DNA of 64,000 nucleotides from Schumannella luteola (GCF_013408685.1 NZ_JACBZY010000001.1:744001-808000); one strand, 5' to 3'; shown: positions 36,962-46,662, counted from the first letter of the stretch. Made by a program: numbers and translations. Notes: generated by a model from the sequence alone, not told the origin.

Positions 36962-38677
36962 TCAGGAGCGGCGGAGCAGTCGGCCGAGCGGCCCGGCGAG
37001 CTCGCGCACCTCGGGCACGCGGGCGATGAGCACCGCGGCGAAGTAGACGATGCCGGCTGCCGCAGCGATCGCCGCGGCGGAGAGGATCGACGGCAGCACG
37101 CCGGCGACCGCGAAGCCGCCGCCCGATCCGTCGACGACTCCCCATCCGCCCAGCAGCCACAGCATCGCGAGGCCCGCGCCGGCCGCCGGGATCGTGCAGA
37201 GCAGGAACACGCCGTAGCGGCGGGCGAGGCGGCGGCCGTCGAAGCCGTCGAGCCGGCGGCGCAGCACGATGATCGACACGATCAGCTGCACGACGATCGA
37301 CGCCGAGGTCCAGAGCGCGATGCCGATGGCGAGCCGGTCGCTGGGAGCGCCGATCAGGGTCAGCGCGCCGATCGCGAAGACGAGCGCCTGCAGCAGCTGG
37401 ATGAAGAACGGCGTGCGGGTGTCGCTGAGGGCGAAGAAGGCCCGCTGCACGAGGAACAGAGCGCTGAACGGCACCAGTCCCGCGAGATAGGCGAGCAGCA
37501 CGAGCGAGGTCTGCGGCAGCGCGTGCGGCGCCGTGTGGCTGAAGACGTTGATGAGCGGGATCGCCGCGGTCGCGAACACGACCGCCGAGCCGGCGATCAG
37601 CAGACCGACCGATCGGAGCGCTCCGCTCAGGTCGCTGCGCAGGGAGGCGATGTCGCCGTCGCGGGAGTGCGCGCTCATCCGCGTGAAATAGGGGGTCGCG
37701 ATCGAGAGCGCGATGAGGGAGTGCGGCAGCACGAAGATCGTCCAGGCGACGCGGATCGCGGCGACCGAGGCGTCCTGCGCGTCGGCGAGCGTCGCGATCT
37801 GGTTCTGCACGATGCCCGAACCCTGGCTGATCAGCAGCATGCCGAAGGTCCAGCCGACGATCTTGCCGGTCGCGCCGAGCCCCATCCCCTTCCAGCGGAA
37901 GTCGGGGCGGAACTTCAGCCCGGTGCGACGCCAGAACAGGCACAGCGTCAGCGCCTGCAGGGCGACGCCGAGCGTGGTCGTGCCGGCCAGCACGAGGACC
38001 TTCTGCGCATCCCACGAGGCCGCATCGCGATGCGCGGGATCGATCCCGTAGAGCAGCGCGAACGCCACCAGACCGCCGATCGCGATGATGTTGTTGACGA
38101 TCGGCGCCCACGCGAAGGGCCCGAAGACGCCGCGGGCGTTGAGCACCTCGCCGAGCAGGCTGTACATCGCGTAGAAGAAGATCTGCGGCAGGCAGAGGTA
38201 GGCGAAGACCGTGGCGAGCTCGATGCCGGCGCCCTTGAGCTGACCGGCGCTGTTCGCGAAGGCGAGCACGAGCAGCGGGGCGCAGATCGTGGCGAGGATC
38301 GTCACGCCGGCGAAGATCGTCAGGCCGAGCGTCACCAGCCGGTTCACGAAGCCCTGGCCGCCGTCGTCGTGCAGCGCCGACTTGACGATCTGCGGAACCA
38401 GCACGGCGCTGAGCAGACCGCCGGCGATCAGCAGGTAGATCTGATTCGGCAGGCCGTTGGCGACGGTGAAGGCGTTCGCGCCCACGCCGACCGTGCCGAC
38501 GACGGCGCTGAGCAGCCCGATGTTGACGAAGCCGAGGGCGCGCGAGACGAGGGTGCCGCCGGCGAGCATCATGCTCGCGCGGCCGATGCTCCCGGATGTC
38601 GGTCGCGCGGCGGCGGGCGCGCTCTCCGCGGCGGCGGAGGCGAGAGGAGATTCCCCGGGGGCGTTCGGGTCAGTCAT
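36962..38677 (-). CDS. murJ: Lipid II flippase MurJ (MviN)
   Basis: This 571-aa MOP-superfamily protein has about 14 membrane segments. Conserved features include SMMLAGGTLVSRALGFVNI near the N-terminus, GLLSAVLVPQIVKSA and the repeated arginine-bearing segments of the central cavity. It moves lipid II across the membrane for peptidoglycan synthesis. The ATG at 38677 overlaps the DUF6049 stop by 8 bp, so the longer frame to 38866 is rejected. There is no cytoplasmic kinase-like extension as in mycobacterial MurJ. Confidence 0.95.
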   Translation of the reverse strand: MTDPNAPGESPLASAAAESAPAAARPTSGSIGRASMMLAGGTLVSRALGFVNIGLLSAVVGTVGVGANAFTVANGLPNQIYLLIAGGLLSAVLVPQIVKSALHDDGGQGFVNRLVTLGLTIFAGVTILATICAPLLVLAFANSAGQLKGAGIELATVFAYLCLPQIFFYAMYSLLGEVLNARGVFGPFAWAPIVNNIIAIGGLVAFALLYGIDPAHRDAASWDAQKVLVLAGTTTLGVALQALTLCLFWRRTGLKFRPDFRWKGMGLGATGKIVGWTFGMLLISQGSGIVQNQIATLADAQDASVAAIRVAWTIFVLPHSLIALSIATPYFTRMSAHSRDGDIASLRSDLSGALRSVGLLIAGSAVVFATAAIPLINVFSHTAPHALPQTSLVLLAYLAGLVPFSALFLVQRAFFALSDTRTPFFIQLLQALVFAIGALTLIGAPSDRLAIGIALWTSASIVVQLIVSIIVLRRRLDGFDGRRLARRYGVFLLCTIPAAGAGLAMLWLLGGWGVVDGSGGGFAVAGVLPSILSAAAIAAAAGIVYFAAVLIARVPEVRELAGPLGRLLRRS

Positions 38678-40874
38678 CCTTCGCCTTCGGGTCGATCGGG
38701 TCGTCGTCGGAGTCAGGGGAGACGGAGGAGTCGCCGGCGGTGGCATCCGCGTCCGCCGGGTCGTCGACGAGCGGCGCCGAGGGCTCGCCCGCCTCACCCG
38801 CATCCGCGTCGCGCACGACCTCGACGGGACCGTCCTCCTGACCTGGCAACGGCGCGTTGGCCGCATCCTCTTCGTCCACCTCGCCGGCGAGACGACGACG
38901 GCGCTTGAGGATGTTGCGCACGATCCCGAAACCGAAGACGCCGACGGCGCCGATGGCGATCACGGCGGTGCCGACGGTCTCCCAGCCGGCCTGCACCTCG
39001 ACGTGGATGCGGCGGGCCTGCCCGACCTGCGTGCCGTCGGTCGCGCTGAGGCTCAGCACGACCTGCACGCTGCCGTTGGTGATCGCCTGCGCCGGGATGC
39101 GCACGGTCGCCGACGACTTCGGCGCCACCTCGACGCGCACCGGCTGCGCGCTCGACTCGATCGACAGCACCGGGCTGAGCGGGCGCGCGCGGGCGAACAC
39201 GACGATCGGCACGTCGAGCGAGTTCTGCACCTGCATCGGCAGGGGCGCGCTCGCGCCGAGCGCGATGAGGTCGCTGCCCTGGTTGAGCGTCACGCCGTCG
39301 AGGATCTCGGACGACGTCTTCTGGTAATCGCTGACCGTCGACGCCCACGACCGCGACGAGATCCACCCCACCGACAGGGTCGCGAGCAGGTCGAGGCGAC
39401 GGGGGGCGGAGATCGCCAGCGCGCCGTCGCGGGCGACGACGGCGAACGCGCTCACCTGCTGCTCGACATCGAGCAGGGCGGCGATCGAGGCGGTGCGCGC
39501 GGCGTCTTCGGGGTGGTCGATCACGGTGGCCGCCGTCGGGTCTTCGGCGATCGCGGTGGAGAGCGGCACGGCGGAGACGAAGGGGGATGCCAGCAGGTGC
39601 GACACGGCGGCGTCCAGGGCTTCGGCGCGGGCGTCGGCATCGGCGCCGGAGCCCGTCGACGGTCGCGCGAGCGCGACGATCCGCACCGCCGAGCCGCCTT
39701 CGGCGGCAGCCGACTGCAGCTCCTGGTCGACGACGGTGTAGTCGCTCTGCGAGGTGGAGCCTGCGGCGCGCACCGCGGCGCTGAGCCCGCTGTCGATCAC
39801 CAGGCCGCCGACCTGGGAGCCGTCGAAGGAGACATGGGTCGCGCCGTCGGCATCCACGTTCTCGTCGGAGAGCAGCACGGCCGAATCGCCGGCGGCCTGC
39901 AGGCGGGGGAGGTCGGCGGCGGTGACCGTGTTCTCGCCGGGCCACGCGATCGTCGGCAGCGAGTAGGTCCACTGCACGACCTGGTCGACCGTGGTCGGCA
40001 GCGCCGGCAGCTGACCCGCGGGGGTGGATGCGCCGCCGTTCGGCTTGGTCGAGCCGCCCGAGCCCGCGGTCGTGTCGCCGGTGCTCGAACCGGATCCGCC
40101 GGAATCGGCGCCCGAGCCCGCGTCGGATCCCGAGCCGGTCGAACCGGAGGGCGACGAGGATGCCGACGGCAGCGGATCGGCGAATCGATCGGCGTCGATC
40201 GCGAAGTCGAAGCCGAGCGGGCCGAGCGCGGACGCGGAGCCCGCCTGACCAGGACCCACCGGGTCGGCGTCGGCGTAGCGGAGCGCGAAGGTCTCGTTGT
40301 CGAGGGAGGCCAGACGCAGCAGCCAGCTCTTCGCCGAGGCCGGCGCCGACCCGCCGAGCACGCGGATCGAGGCGATGAGGCGCGGGTCGATCGCGACCGC
40401 GATCGGGCGGCCGGACACGACGTCCAGCTCGCGGGTGAGCAGCCCGTCGTTCGCGGTGAGGTCGGCGAGGTCATCGGAGGAGAGGAGGCCGTCGGAGCCG
40501 ACGGGAACGGTCAGCGGCAGCACGGCGGCGATGCCGACGCGGCCATCGGCGCCCGTCGCGGTCGGCAGGGATCCGGTCGACATCGGGTCGGATGCGGCGA
40601 CGCTCGAGTCGCTCGATCCGGCCGAGTCGCCGGAGGGCGTCGAACCGGAGGCGTTCGAGCCGGAAGAGTTCGAACCGGAGCCGCTCGTGTCGCCGGTGTC
40701 GGCGGCCGCCTGGGCGACATCACCGGATCCGAGGCCGATCCCCGGCGCGATCGCGAGAGCTGCCGCGATCAGCGCGGCGACGACGACCCCACCCGTGCCG
40801 CGGACCGTCGACCGGCCCGTCGTCGGGGAACCGGCGCGCCGCGACCGGCTCAGCGGCACGCGGGCGCGCTCCAT
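38670..40874 (-). CDS. DUF6049 family membrane-anchored secreted protein
   Basis: This 734-aa protein has an N-terminal signal/anchor (about residues 27-45), a Ser/Gly/Asp-rich linker (about 58-95), a long extracytoplasmic region and a C-terminal transmembrane helix (about 645-665), followed by an acidic tail (SPDSDDDPIDPKAKDD). DUF6049 proteins sit between cca and murJ in many actinobacteria, which fits here. The function is unknown; translational coupling to MurJ (8-bp overlap) suggests a cell-wall role (inference). A second Ser/Gly linker with Thr (about 225-285) splits the extracellular part. Confidence 0.88.
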   Translation of the reverse strand: MERARVPLSRSRRAGSPTTGRSTVRGTGGVVVAALIAAALAIAPGIGLGSGDVAQAAADTGDTSGSGSNSSGSNASGSTPSGDSAGSSDSSVAASDPMSTGSLPTATGADGRVGIAAVLPLTVPVGSDGLLSSDDLADLTANDGLLTRELDVVSGRPIAVAIDPRLIASIRVLGGSAPASAKSWLLRLASLDNETFALRYADADPVGPGQAGSASALGPLGFDFAIDADRFADPLPSASSSPSGSTGSGSDAGSGADSGGSGSSTGDTTAGSGGSTKPNGGASTPAGQLPALPTTVDQVVQWTYSLPTIAWPGENTVTAADLPRLQAAGDSAVLLSDENVDADGATHVSFDGSQVGGLVIDSGLSAAVRAAGSTSQSDYTVVDQELQSAAAEGGSAVRIVALARPSTGSGADADARAEALDAAVSHLLASPFVSAVPLSTAIAEDPTAATVIDHPEDAARTASIAALLDVEQQVSAFAVVARDGALAISAPRRLDLLATLSVGWISSRSWASTVSDYQKTSSEILDGVTLNQGSDLIALGASAPLPMQVQNSLDVPIVVFARARPLSPVLSIESSAQPVRVEVAPKSSATVRIPAQAITNGSVQVVLSLSATDGTQVGQARRIHVEVQAGWETVGTAVIAIGAVGVFGFGIVRNILKRRRRLAGEVDEEDAANAPLPGQEDGPVEVVRDADAGEAGEPSAPLVDDPADADATAGDSSVSPDSDDDPIDPKAKDD

Positions 40875-40920
40875 TGCCGGGCCGCCACCATGCGCGCCAG
40901 TCTAGGCCGTGGCCGCCGCC

Positions 40921-40926
40921 TACCCT
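40921..40926 (+). promoter_or_regulatory. -10 element of the CCA gene, leaderless
   Basis: TACCCT ends 7 nt before the ATG at 40934 with no Shine-Dalgarno sequence, as expected for leaderless initiation. Only 59 bp separate this gene from the divergent DUF6049 gene. Confidence 0.5.
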
Positions 40927-40933
40927 GGGAGTC

Positions 40934-42355
40934 ATGCAGAACGTCGCGGCAGCCGTCGCCCGACTCGACGCCCTCGCCGAGTCCCCCGCCGTCGCCCGCC
41001 TGGCGCGGGCCTTCTCCGACGCCGGGCACGAGCTCGCCCTCGTCGGCGGACCCGTGCGCGACGCCTTCCTCGATCGGCCGCTGACCGACCTCGACTTCAC
41101 GACCGATGCGCGCCCCGACCGCATCCTCCAGATCGTGAAGCCGATCAGCGACGCGCAGTGGGACATCGGCCGCGCCTTCGGCACGATCGGCGCGCGCATC
41201 GGCGACCAGACCGTCGAGGTCACCACCTACCGCAGCGACGTCTACGACCACGAGACCCGCAAGCCCGAGGTCGCGTTCGGCGACAGCCTCGAGGCCGACC
41301 TCGAGCGCCGCGACTTCGCCGTCAACGCGATGGCCCTGCGCCTGCCGCAGCGTCAGCTCGTCGATCCGTGGGGCGGCGTCGACGACCTGCTCGCGAAGCG
41401 CCTGCGCACGCCGGGCTCCCCCGAGGTCTCCTTCGGCGACGATCCGCTGCGCATGCTGCGCGGCGCCCGCTTCTCGGCGCAGATCGGCTTCGACGTGGAT
41501 GCGGAGGCCGTCGCCGCGATGGAGCGGATGGCCGACCGGCTGTCGATCGTGTCGGCCGAGCGCATCGGCGACGAGATCACCAAGCTGCTGATGGCGCCGA
41601 CGCCCGTGCGCGGCATCCGCCTGCTCGTCGACACCGGGCTGGCCGAGATCGTGCTGCCCGAGATCCCCGCGCTGCGGCTCGAGCAGGACGAGCATGCGCA
41701 CCACAAGGACGTCTACGACCACAGCCTCACCGTGCTCGAGCAGGCCATCGACCTCGAGCGCTCGCGCGGCCACCAGCCGACGCTGATCGTACGTCTCGCG
41801 GCGCTGCTGCACGACATCGGCAAGCCGGCGACGCGGCGGATCGAGCCGGGCGGGGCGGTCAGCTTCTATCACCACGACGTCGTCGGGGCGAAGCTCGCGA
41901 CCAAGCGGATGCGCGAGCTGCGCCTGCCCTCCGACGTGATCAAGCCGGTCGCCGAGCTCATCCGACTGCACCTGCGCTTCTTCGGCTACACGGATGCGGC
42001 GTGGACCGACTCGGCCGTGCGCCGCTACGTGCGCGACGCCGGCTCGGTGCTCGAATGGCTGCACATCCTCGTGCGCGCCGACGTCACCACCCGCAACGTG
42101 CGCAAGGCCGACCGGCTCTCCTTCGCCTACGACGACCTCGAGGAGCGCATCGCCGCCCTGCAGGAGCAGGAGCAGCTGGATGCGGTGCGCCCCGACCTCG
42201 ACGGCGAGCAGATCATGCGCATCCTCGGCATCGGACCCGGCCGCGAGGTCGGCGAGGCGTACCGCTTCCTGCTGGAGGCGCGCCTTGACGAGGGTCCGCT
42301 GGAGCCGGAGGACGCCGAGCGCCGGCTGCGGGAGTGGTGGGCCGCCCGCGGCTGA
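40934..42355 (+). CDS. CCA tRNA nucleotidyltransferase
   Basis: This 473-aa class II nucleotidyltransferase has LVGGPVRDAFLDRPLTDLDFTTDA (G-x-x-R and D-x-D), RRDFAVNAMALRL and FGDDPLRMLRGARFSAQIGF, plus a C-terminal HD domain with LLHDIGKPATR and HHDVVGAKLA. It adds or repairs the 3' CCA of tRNAs. The actinobacterial cca-DUF6049-murJ neighbourhood supports the assignment. The long upstream frame beginning at 40592 is antisense to DUF6049 and is rejected. Confidence 0.95.
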   Translation: MQNVAAAVARLDALAESPAVARLARAFSDAGHELALVGGPVRDAFLDRPLTDLDFTTDARPDRILQIVKPISDAQWDIGRAFGTIGARIGDQTVEVTTYRSDVYDHETRKPEVAFGDSLEADLERRDFAVNAMALRLPQRQLVDPWGGVDDLLAKRLRTPGSPEVSFGDDPLRMLRGARFSAQIGFDVDAEAVAAMERMADRLSIVSAERIGDEITKLLMAPTPVRGIRLLVDTGLAEIVLPEIPALRLEQDEHAHHKDVYDHSLTVLEQAIDLERSRGHQPTLIVRLAALLHDIGKPATRRIEPGGAVSFYHHDVVGAKLATKRMRELRLPSDVIKPVAELIRLHLRFFGYTDAAWTDSAVRRYVRDAGSVLEWLHILVRADVTTRNVRKADRLSFAYDDLEERIAALQEQEQLDAVRPDLDGEQIMRILGIGPGREVGEAYRFLLEARLDEGPLEPEDAERRLREWWAARG

Positions 42356-42364
42356 ACCTGCGGG

Positions 42365-42393
42365 TTTCGGTGAGGGCGACCAGCGGCTATGCT
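42365..42393 (+). promoter_or_regulatory. Candidate promoter of the rpsF operon
   Basis: TTTCGG (42365-42370), a 17-nt spacer and TATGCT (42388-42393). It leaves a leader of about 95 nt before rpsF, whose start follows AGGAGG. The -35 match is poor. Confidence 0.4.
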
Positions 42394-42493
42394 TGCGAGG
42401 TTGCCCGGGTCGACCCATGTCGTCAGCGGGCACGATGCACACCCTCCTGCTGCAGATCGTCTGCAGCCGTTCAAGACCAGAGGAGGTGGGTGA

Positions 42494-42961
42494 ATGACGC
42501 ATCAGTACGAGTTGATGGTGATCCTCGATCCTGCTATCGATGAGCGCACCGTGGCCCCGAGCCTCGACAAGTTCCTCAATGTCATCCGCAACGACGGTGG
42601 CACGATCGACAACGTCGACATCTGGGGCCGTCGCCGCCTGGCGTACGAGATCCAGAAGAAGAGCGAAGGCATCTACGCCGTCGTCAACTTCACTGCGACG
42701 AGCGCCTCGACGCTCGAGCTCGACCGCCAGCTGAAGCTCAGCGAGGCCGTTCTGCGCACCAAGGTGCTGCGCTCGGAGGAGGCCACCGCTCGCGCCGCGA
42801 GCGTCAAGGCCGACGACGAGAAGCGCGCCGCGCGCAAGGCCGCCGCCAAGGGCGACAAGGCCGAGGCGTCGGAGGACAAGGCGGACAAGGCGGAGGCGAA
42901 GCCCGCCTCGAAGCCTGCCGCCAAGCCCGCGGCGAAGGCCGCCAAGAAGGACGCCGAGTAA
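42494..42961 (+). CDS. rpsF: 30S ribosomal protein S6
   Basis: This 155-aa protein has the bS6 fold in residues 1-100 ([36 protein letters not shown]). A long Lys/Ala/Glu-rich C-terminal tail (about 105-155, with repeated KPAAK units) is typical of actinobacterial S6. It pairs with S18 on 16S rRNA. It starts the rpsF-ssb-rpsR-rplI operon, with ssb 3 bp downstream. Confidence 0.98.
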   Translation: MTHQYELMVILDPAIDERTVAPSLDKFLNVIRNDGGTIDNVDIWGRRRLAYEIQKKSEGIYAVVNFTATSASTLELDRQLKLSEAVLRTKVLRSEEATARAASVKADDEKRAARKAAAKGDKAEASEDKADKAEAKPASKPAAKPAAKAAKKDAE

Positions 42962-42964
42962 GCC

Positions 42965-43477
42965 GTGGCCGGCGACACGATCATCACGGTGGTCGGCAAC
43001 CTGACGGCCGACCCCGAGCTGCGCTACACGCAGAGCGGGCTCGCCGTGGCGAACTTCACCATCGCCAGCACCCCCCGCACGTTCGACCGCGCGTCGAACG
43101 AGTGGAAGGACGGCGAGGCGCTCTTCCTGCGCGCCTCGTGCTGGCGTGAGTTCGCCGAGCACGTCGCCGGATCGCTGACCAAGGGCAGCCGCGTCATCGC
43201 GCAGGGCCGCCTGAAGCAGCGCTCCTACGACGACCGCGACGGCAACAAGCGCACCGCGATCGAGCTCGAGGTCGATGAGATCGGCCCGAGCCTCCGCTAC
43301 GCGACCGCCCAGGTCACCCGTGCTTCGGGTGGCGGCGGCGGACGCGGCGGCTCGCAGGGCGCCGTGGCCGACGAGCCGTGGGGCCAGCAGAGCTCCGGCG
43401 GCAACGGTGGCGGCAACGCCGGCGGCCAGGACGTGTGGAACGCGCCCGGCTCCTACAACGACGAGACCCCGTTCTGA
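42965..43477 (+). CDS. ssb: Single-stranded DNA-binding protein
   Basis: This 170-aa protein has an OB fold (about 1-110): [31 protein letters not shown] and [22 protein letters not shown] Gly-rich linker (about 120-160) is followed by the acidic tip DETPF, the partner-binding tail (usual DDDIPF). It starts with GTG at 42965. It coats ssDNA during replication and repair. Confidence 0.98.
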   Translation: MAGDTIITVVGNLTADPELRYTQSGLAVANFTIASTPRTFDRASNEWKDGEALFLRASCWREFAEHVAGSLTKGSRVIAQGRLKQRSYDDRDGNKRTAIELEVDEIGPSLRYATAQVTRASGGGGGRGGSQGAVADEPWGQQSSGGNGGGNAGGQDVWNAPGSYNDETPF

Positions 43478-43517
43478 GCCTCCGGGCCTGACGGGTTACT
43501 GACGAAAGAAGACAGCA

Positions 43518-43772
43518 ATGGCTGGAAAGAGCAGCGGCGACCGCCGCAAGCCCCGCAAGGGCGGAAAGAACGCCGCGCCGGCGAAGTCGGTGCGCGTCGG
43601 CGTCATCGACTACAAGGATGTCGCGACGCTTCGCAAGTTCATCTCGGAGCGCGGAAAGATCCGCGCCCGCCGTATCACCGGTGTCTCCGTGCAGGAGCAG
43701 ACCCTCATCGCCCGCGCCGTGAAGAACGCGCGTGAGATGGCCCTGCTTCCGTACGCCGGCTCGGGCCGCTAA
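43518..43772 (+). CDS. rpsR: 30S ribosomal protein S18
   Basis: This 84-aa basic protein has [33 protein letters not shown] and the terminal [13 protein letters not shown], diagnostic of bS18. There is no clear Cys4 zinc motif (Zn-independent form). GAAAGAAG precedes the ATG. Confidence 0.98.
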   Translation: MAGKSSGDRRKPRKGGKNAAPAKSVRVGVIDYKDVATLRKFISERGKIRARRITGVSVQEQTLIARAVKNAREMALLPYAGSGR

Positions 43773-43786
43773 GGGGGATTCGAAAC

Positions 43787-44239
43787 ATGTCGAAGCTCAT
43801 CCTCACCTCCGAGGTCTCCGGCCTCGGTTCCGCCGGTGACGTCGTGGACGTCAAGAACGGCTTTGCCCGCAACTACCTCATCCCCCAGGGCTTCGCTGTC
43901 GCGTGGTCGCGCGGTGGAGAGAAGCAGGTCGACTCGATCAAGGCCGCCCGCGCTGCGCGCGAGCTCGCCACGATCGAAGAGGCGCAGGACCTCAAGGCCA
44001 AGCTGCAGGCCGGTCCCGTGCCGCTCTCGGTGAAGGCCGGTCGCGAAGGCCGTCTGTTCGGCTCGGTCACGACGCAGGACATCGCCGACGCCGTCGAGAA
44101 GGCCGGCATCGGCTCGATCGACAAGCGCACCGTCGAGATCCCGTCGGCGATCAAGACGACCGGTCAGCACGAGGTCACGGTGCGCGTGCGCGCCGAGATC
44201 GTCGCGACGATCACGCTCAACGTGGTGGCTGCCAAGTAA
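43787..44239 (+). CDS. rplI: 50S ribosomal protein L9
   Basis: This 150-aa bL9 begins [33 protein letters not shown] (N-domain with the family signature), followed by a connecting helix and a C-terminal domain with [19 protein letters not shown]. It is the last gene of the operon, 14 bp after rpsR, and is followed by a strong terminator. Confidence 0.98.
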   Translation: MSKLILTSEVSGLGSAGDVVDVKNGFARNYLIPQGFAVAWSRGGEKQVDSIKAARAARELATIEEAQDLKAKLQAGPVPLSVKAGREGRLFGSVTTQDIADAVEKAGIGSIDKRTVEIPSAIKTTGQHEVTVRVRAEIVATITLNVVAAK

Positions 44240-44676
44240 GCACCGCCCGCCCAGTAGCGACGCACCCGGTGAGGGTTCGTCGCTACTGGTGTTTAACCGG
44301 CTCTGTCAAGAGCTCTATCCACACCGAGGCGGCGGATCTCCCCAACCCTCAACCCCCGGTCAAGGGATGTTCTTCCACACAGGGTGTGAAGAAGGAAAAG
44401 CCTGATCAGGGCGAGTTCGAGTCAAGAAGTCCACCGACTTTCCCCACATGTATCCACAGGCTTTCAACAAGCTTCCCGGCGTGTCCGCCGTTTTCCCCAC
44501 AGAGTTATCCACAGGGCGCATTGAAGCTGCCCGAAGCCGCTCATATCGTGATCCGGCGCCCCCGTTCCGAACCCCCGCGCGCGGTTCCTCCTCGGTGCGT
44601 CGCGTCGTCCCATCCGATGCCGTCATCGATTCGATGTCGGTGGCGGCGCCTAGCTTGTCCTGCAGGAGGTTCCCCC
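44240..44676. other. rplI-dnaB intergenic region with DnaA-box cluster
   Basis: A 437-bp gap without genes. It holds the rplI terminator and three DnaA-like boxes in forward orientation: CTATCCACA (44315-44323), GTATCCACA (44450-44458) and a perfect TTATCCACA (44505-44513). Several further T-rich CCACA words (for example near 44375 and 44495) lie between them. The stretch 44285-44510 is much more AT-rich than the flanks. Confidence 0.7.
44251..44289 (+). terminator. Terminator of the rpsF-ssb-rpsR-rplI operon
   Basis: CCAGTAGCGACG (44251-44262) pairs perfectly with CGTCGCTACTGG (44278-44289), with inner ACCC/GGGT pairing, followed by TGTTT. It starts 12 bp after the rplI stop. Confidence 0.85.
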
Positions 44677-46053
44677 GTGTCGATCGCTCATCTCGGACTC
44701 GCCGCTCCCGACCAGGAGCCGCGGGAGTCGTGGAAGGGCGAGCGCACGCCCCCGCACGACCTCCTCGCCGAGCAGTCGACGATCGGCGGCATGCTGCTGA
44801 GCAAGGATGCGGTAGCCGACGTCGTCGAGACCGTCCGCGCCGTCGACTTCTACATCCCGAAGCACGAGATCATCTTCGACGCGGTGCTCACGCTCTACTC
44901 GCACGGTGAGCCGACCGATGTGATCGCCGTCACCGACGTGCTGACCAAGAGCGGCGACCTGAGCCGTGCCGGCGGTGTCGACTACCTGCACACCCTCACC
45001 GGCATCGTGCCGACCGCCGCGAACGCCGGCTACTACGCCGAGATCGTCGCCGAGAAGGCCGTGCTGCGCCGCCTCGTCGAGGCCGGTACGCGCATCGTGC
45101 AGATGGGCTACCAGAGCGAGGGCGAGGTCATCGACCTCGTCAACAGCGCGCAGGCCGAGATCTACAACGTCTCCGGCGGTGTCGAGGCCGAGGACTACGT
45201 CTCGCTCGATGTCGCGATCGACGCCGCGACCGAGGAGATCGAGCAGGCCAGCGGCCGCGGCGACGAGATGCTCGGCGTGCCCACCGGATTCCGCGACCTC
45301 GACGAGATGACGAACGGCCTGCACCCGGGCCAGCTCATCCTCATCGCCGCCCGCCCCGCGCTCGGAAAGTCGACGCTCGCGCTCGACTTCGCCCGCGCTG
45401 CCGCGATCAAGCACCGCCAGACGACCGTCTTCTTCTCGCTCGAGATGGGGCGCAGCGAGATCGCCATGCGCCTCATGTCGGCTGAGTCCGACATCTTCCT
45501 GCAGAAGCTGCGCAAGGGCACCGTCGGGCAGGACGACTGGACGAAGCTCGCGCACGTGCGCGGCAAGATCGCCGACGCCCCCCTCTTCATCGACGACAGC
45601 CCGAACATGACGCTCGTCGAGATCCGCTCCAAGTGCCGCCGCCTCAAGCAGCGCAACGATCTCAAGCTCGTCGTCATCGACTACCTGCAGCTGATGACCT
45701 CGGGCAAGAAGGTCGAATCGCGCCAGCAGGAGGTCAGTGAGTTCTCGCGCGCGCTCAAGCTGCTCGCGAAGGAGCTGCGCGTGCCGGTCATCGCCCTGTC
45801 GCAGCTGAACCGTGGCCCCGAGCAGCGCACCGACAAGAAGCCCGCGATCTCCGACCTGCGCGAGTCCGGTTCGCTCGAGCAGGACGCCGACATGGTGATC
45901 CTGCTGCACCGCGAGAGCGCCTACGACAAGGAGAGCTCGCGCCCCGGCGAGGCCGACCTCATCGTCGCGAAGCACCGCAACGGCCCCACGGCCACGGTCA
46001 CCGTCGCCTTCCAGGGCGCCATGTCCCGCTTCGCGGACATGCAGCCGGAGTAG
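44677..46053 (+). CDS. dnaB: Replicative DNA helicase
   Basis: This 458-aa hexameric helicase has an N-terminal collar domain (PPHDLLAEQSTIGGMLLSKDAVADVVE), Walker A in AARPALGKSTLALDFA (about 224-239), Walker B VVIDYLQLM and the arginine-finger region SDLRESGSLEQDADMV. There is no intein. The GTG at 44677 is chosen because AGGAGG lies 8 nt upstream; a far longer open frame beginning within rplI is not a real start. Its presumed loader DciA is encoded at 19.6 kb. Confidence 0.97.
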   Translation: MSIAHLGLAAPDQEPRESWKGERTPPHDLLAEQSTIGGMLLSKDAVADVVETVRAVDFYIPKHEIIFDAVLTLYSHGEPTDVIAVTDVLTKSGDLSRAGGVDYLHTLTGIVPTAANAGYYAEIVAEKAVLRRLVEAGTRIVQMGYQSEGEVIDLVNSAQAEIYNVSGGVEAEDYVSLDVAIDAATEEIEQASGRGDEMLGVPTGFRDLDEMTNGLHPGQLILIAARPALGKSTLALDFARAAAIKHRQTTVFFSLEMGRSEIAMRLMSAESDIFLQKLRKGTVGQDDWTKLAHVRGKIADAPLFIDDSPNMTLVEIRSKCRRLKQRNDLKLVVIDYLQLMTSGKKVESRQQEVSEFSRALKLLAKELRVPVIALSQLNRGPEQRTDKKPAISDLRESGSLEQDADMVILLHRESAYDKESSRPGEADLIVAKHRNGPTATVTVAFQGAMSRFADMQPE

Positions 46054-46072
46054 TCGGCGCGGGGCGCACCTC

Positions 46073-46609
46073 ATGACGTCGATCGAGGTCGGCTGGGTCG
46101 GGCTCGAACAGGGCTCCGTCGAACGGTGTGCGCTCCTGGCGGGCGATGACGGACCGATGATCGCAGCAGCCATCGACTTCCGTCCCGGAATGGTCGACTA
46201 CCGGGTGCGCATCGTCCGACCGTGGCTGTTCCGCGAGCTCGCCGTCGTGGACAGCCGGGGAGCACACGCGGTGCGCCGTCGCGTCATCCTCGACGACAGT
46301 GGTCGCTGGTATGTCGACGACGTCGAACGGCCGGATCTCAGCGGCGCCCGGGAGGTCGATCTGGCGATCTCGCCGCTGAGCAGCACGCTGCCCATCCGCC
46401 GCCTCGGGCTCGAGATCGGGGAGTCGGCCGAGATCGTCACCGCCTACGTCGGCGATGACCTCGATGTCAGCGCCGACCCCCAGCGGTACACGCGGATCGC
46501 CGAGCTTCGCTACCTGTATGAGTCACTCGACTCGGTGTTCTCGCGCGAGGTGACCGTCGACGAGCACGGGCTCGTGCTCGACTATCCGTCGCTCTTCCAG
46601 CGCGTCTGA
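46073..46609 (+). CDS. Putative glycolipid-binding domain protein
   Basis: This 178-aa protein lacks a signal peptide and membrane segments. Its beta-rich pattern, with FRPGMVDYRVRIVR, RRRVILDDSGRWYVDDVERPDLSGAREVDLAISPLSSTLPIRRL and a C-terminal YLYESLDSVFSREVTVDEHGLVLDYPSLFQRV, matches proteins annotated as putative glycolipid-binding (DUF1089-like). The biochemical role is not established. It lies 20 bp after dnaB and may be read through from it. Confidence 0.75.
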   Translation: MTSIEVGWVGLEQGSVERCALLAGDDGPMIAAAIDFRPGMVDYRVRIVRPWLFRELAVVDSRGAHAVRRRVILDDSGRWYVDDVERPDLSGAREVDLAISPLSSTLPIRRLGLEIGESAEIVTAYVGDDLDVSADPQRYTRIAELRYLYESLDSVFSREVTVDEHGLVLDYPSLFQRV

Positions 46610-46662
46610 GTCCCGTCGACATCGCCGTGTCCCGGTGCCCGCAGGAGCATCGCGGCGGCCGG

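Noticed and set aside
38457-41084. 875-aa plus-strand frame antisense to DUF6049 and murJ
   Set aside because: Arg/Gly/Asp-rich antisense shadow; the minus-strand genes have clear family motifs.
43903-46053. 716-aa frame containing dnaB with a start inside rplI
   Set aside because: The true dnaB start is the GTG at 44677 after AGGAGG; the extension crosses the rplI terminator.
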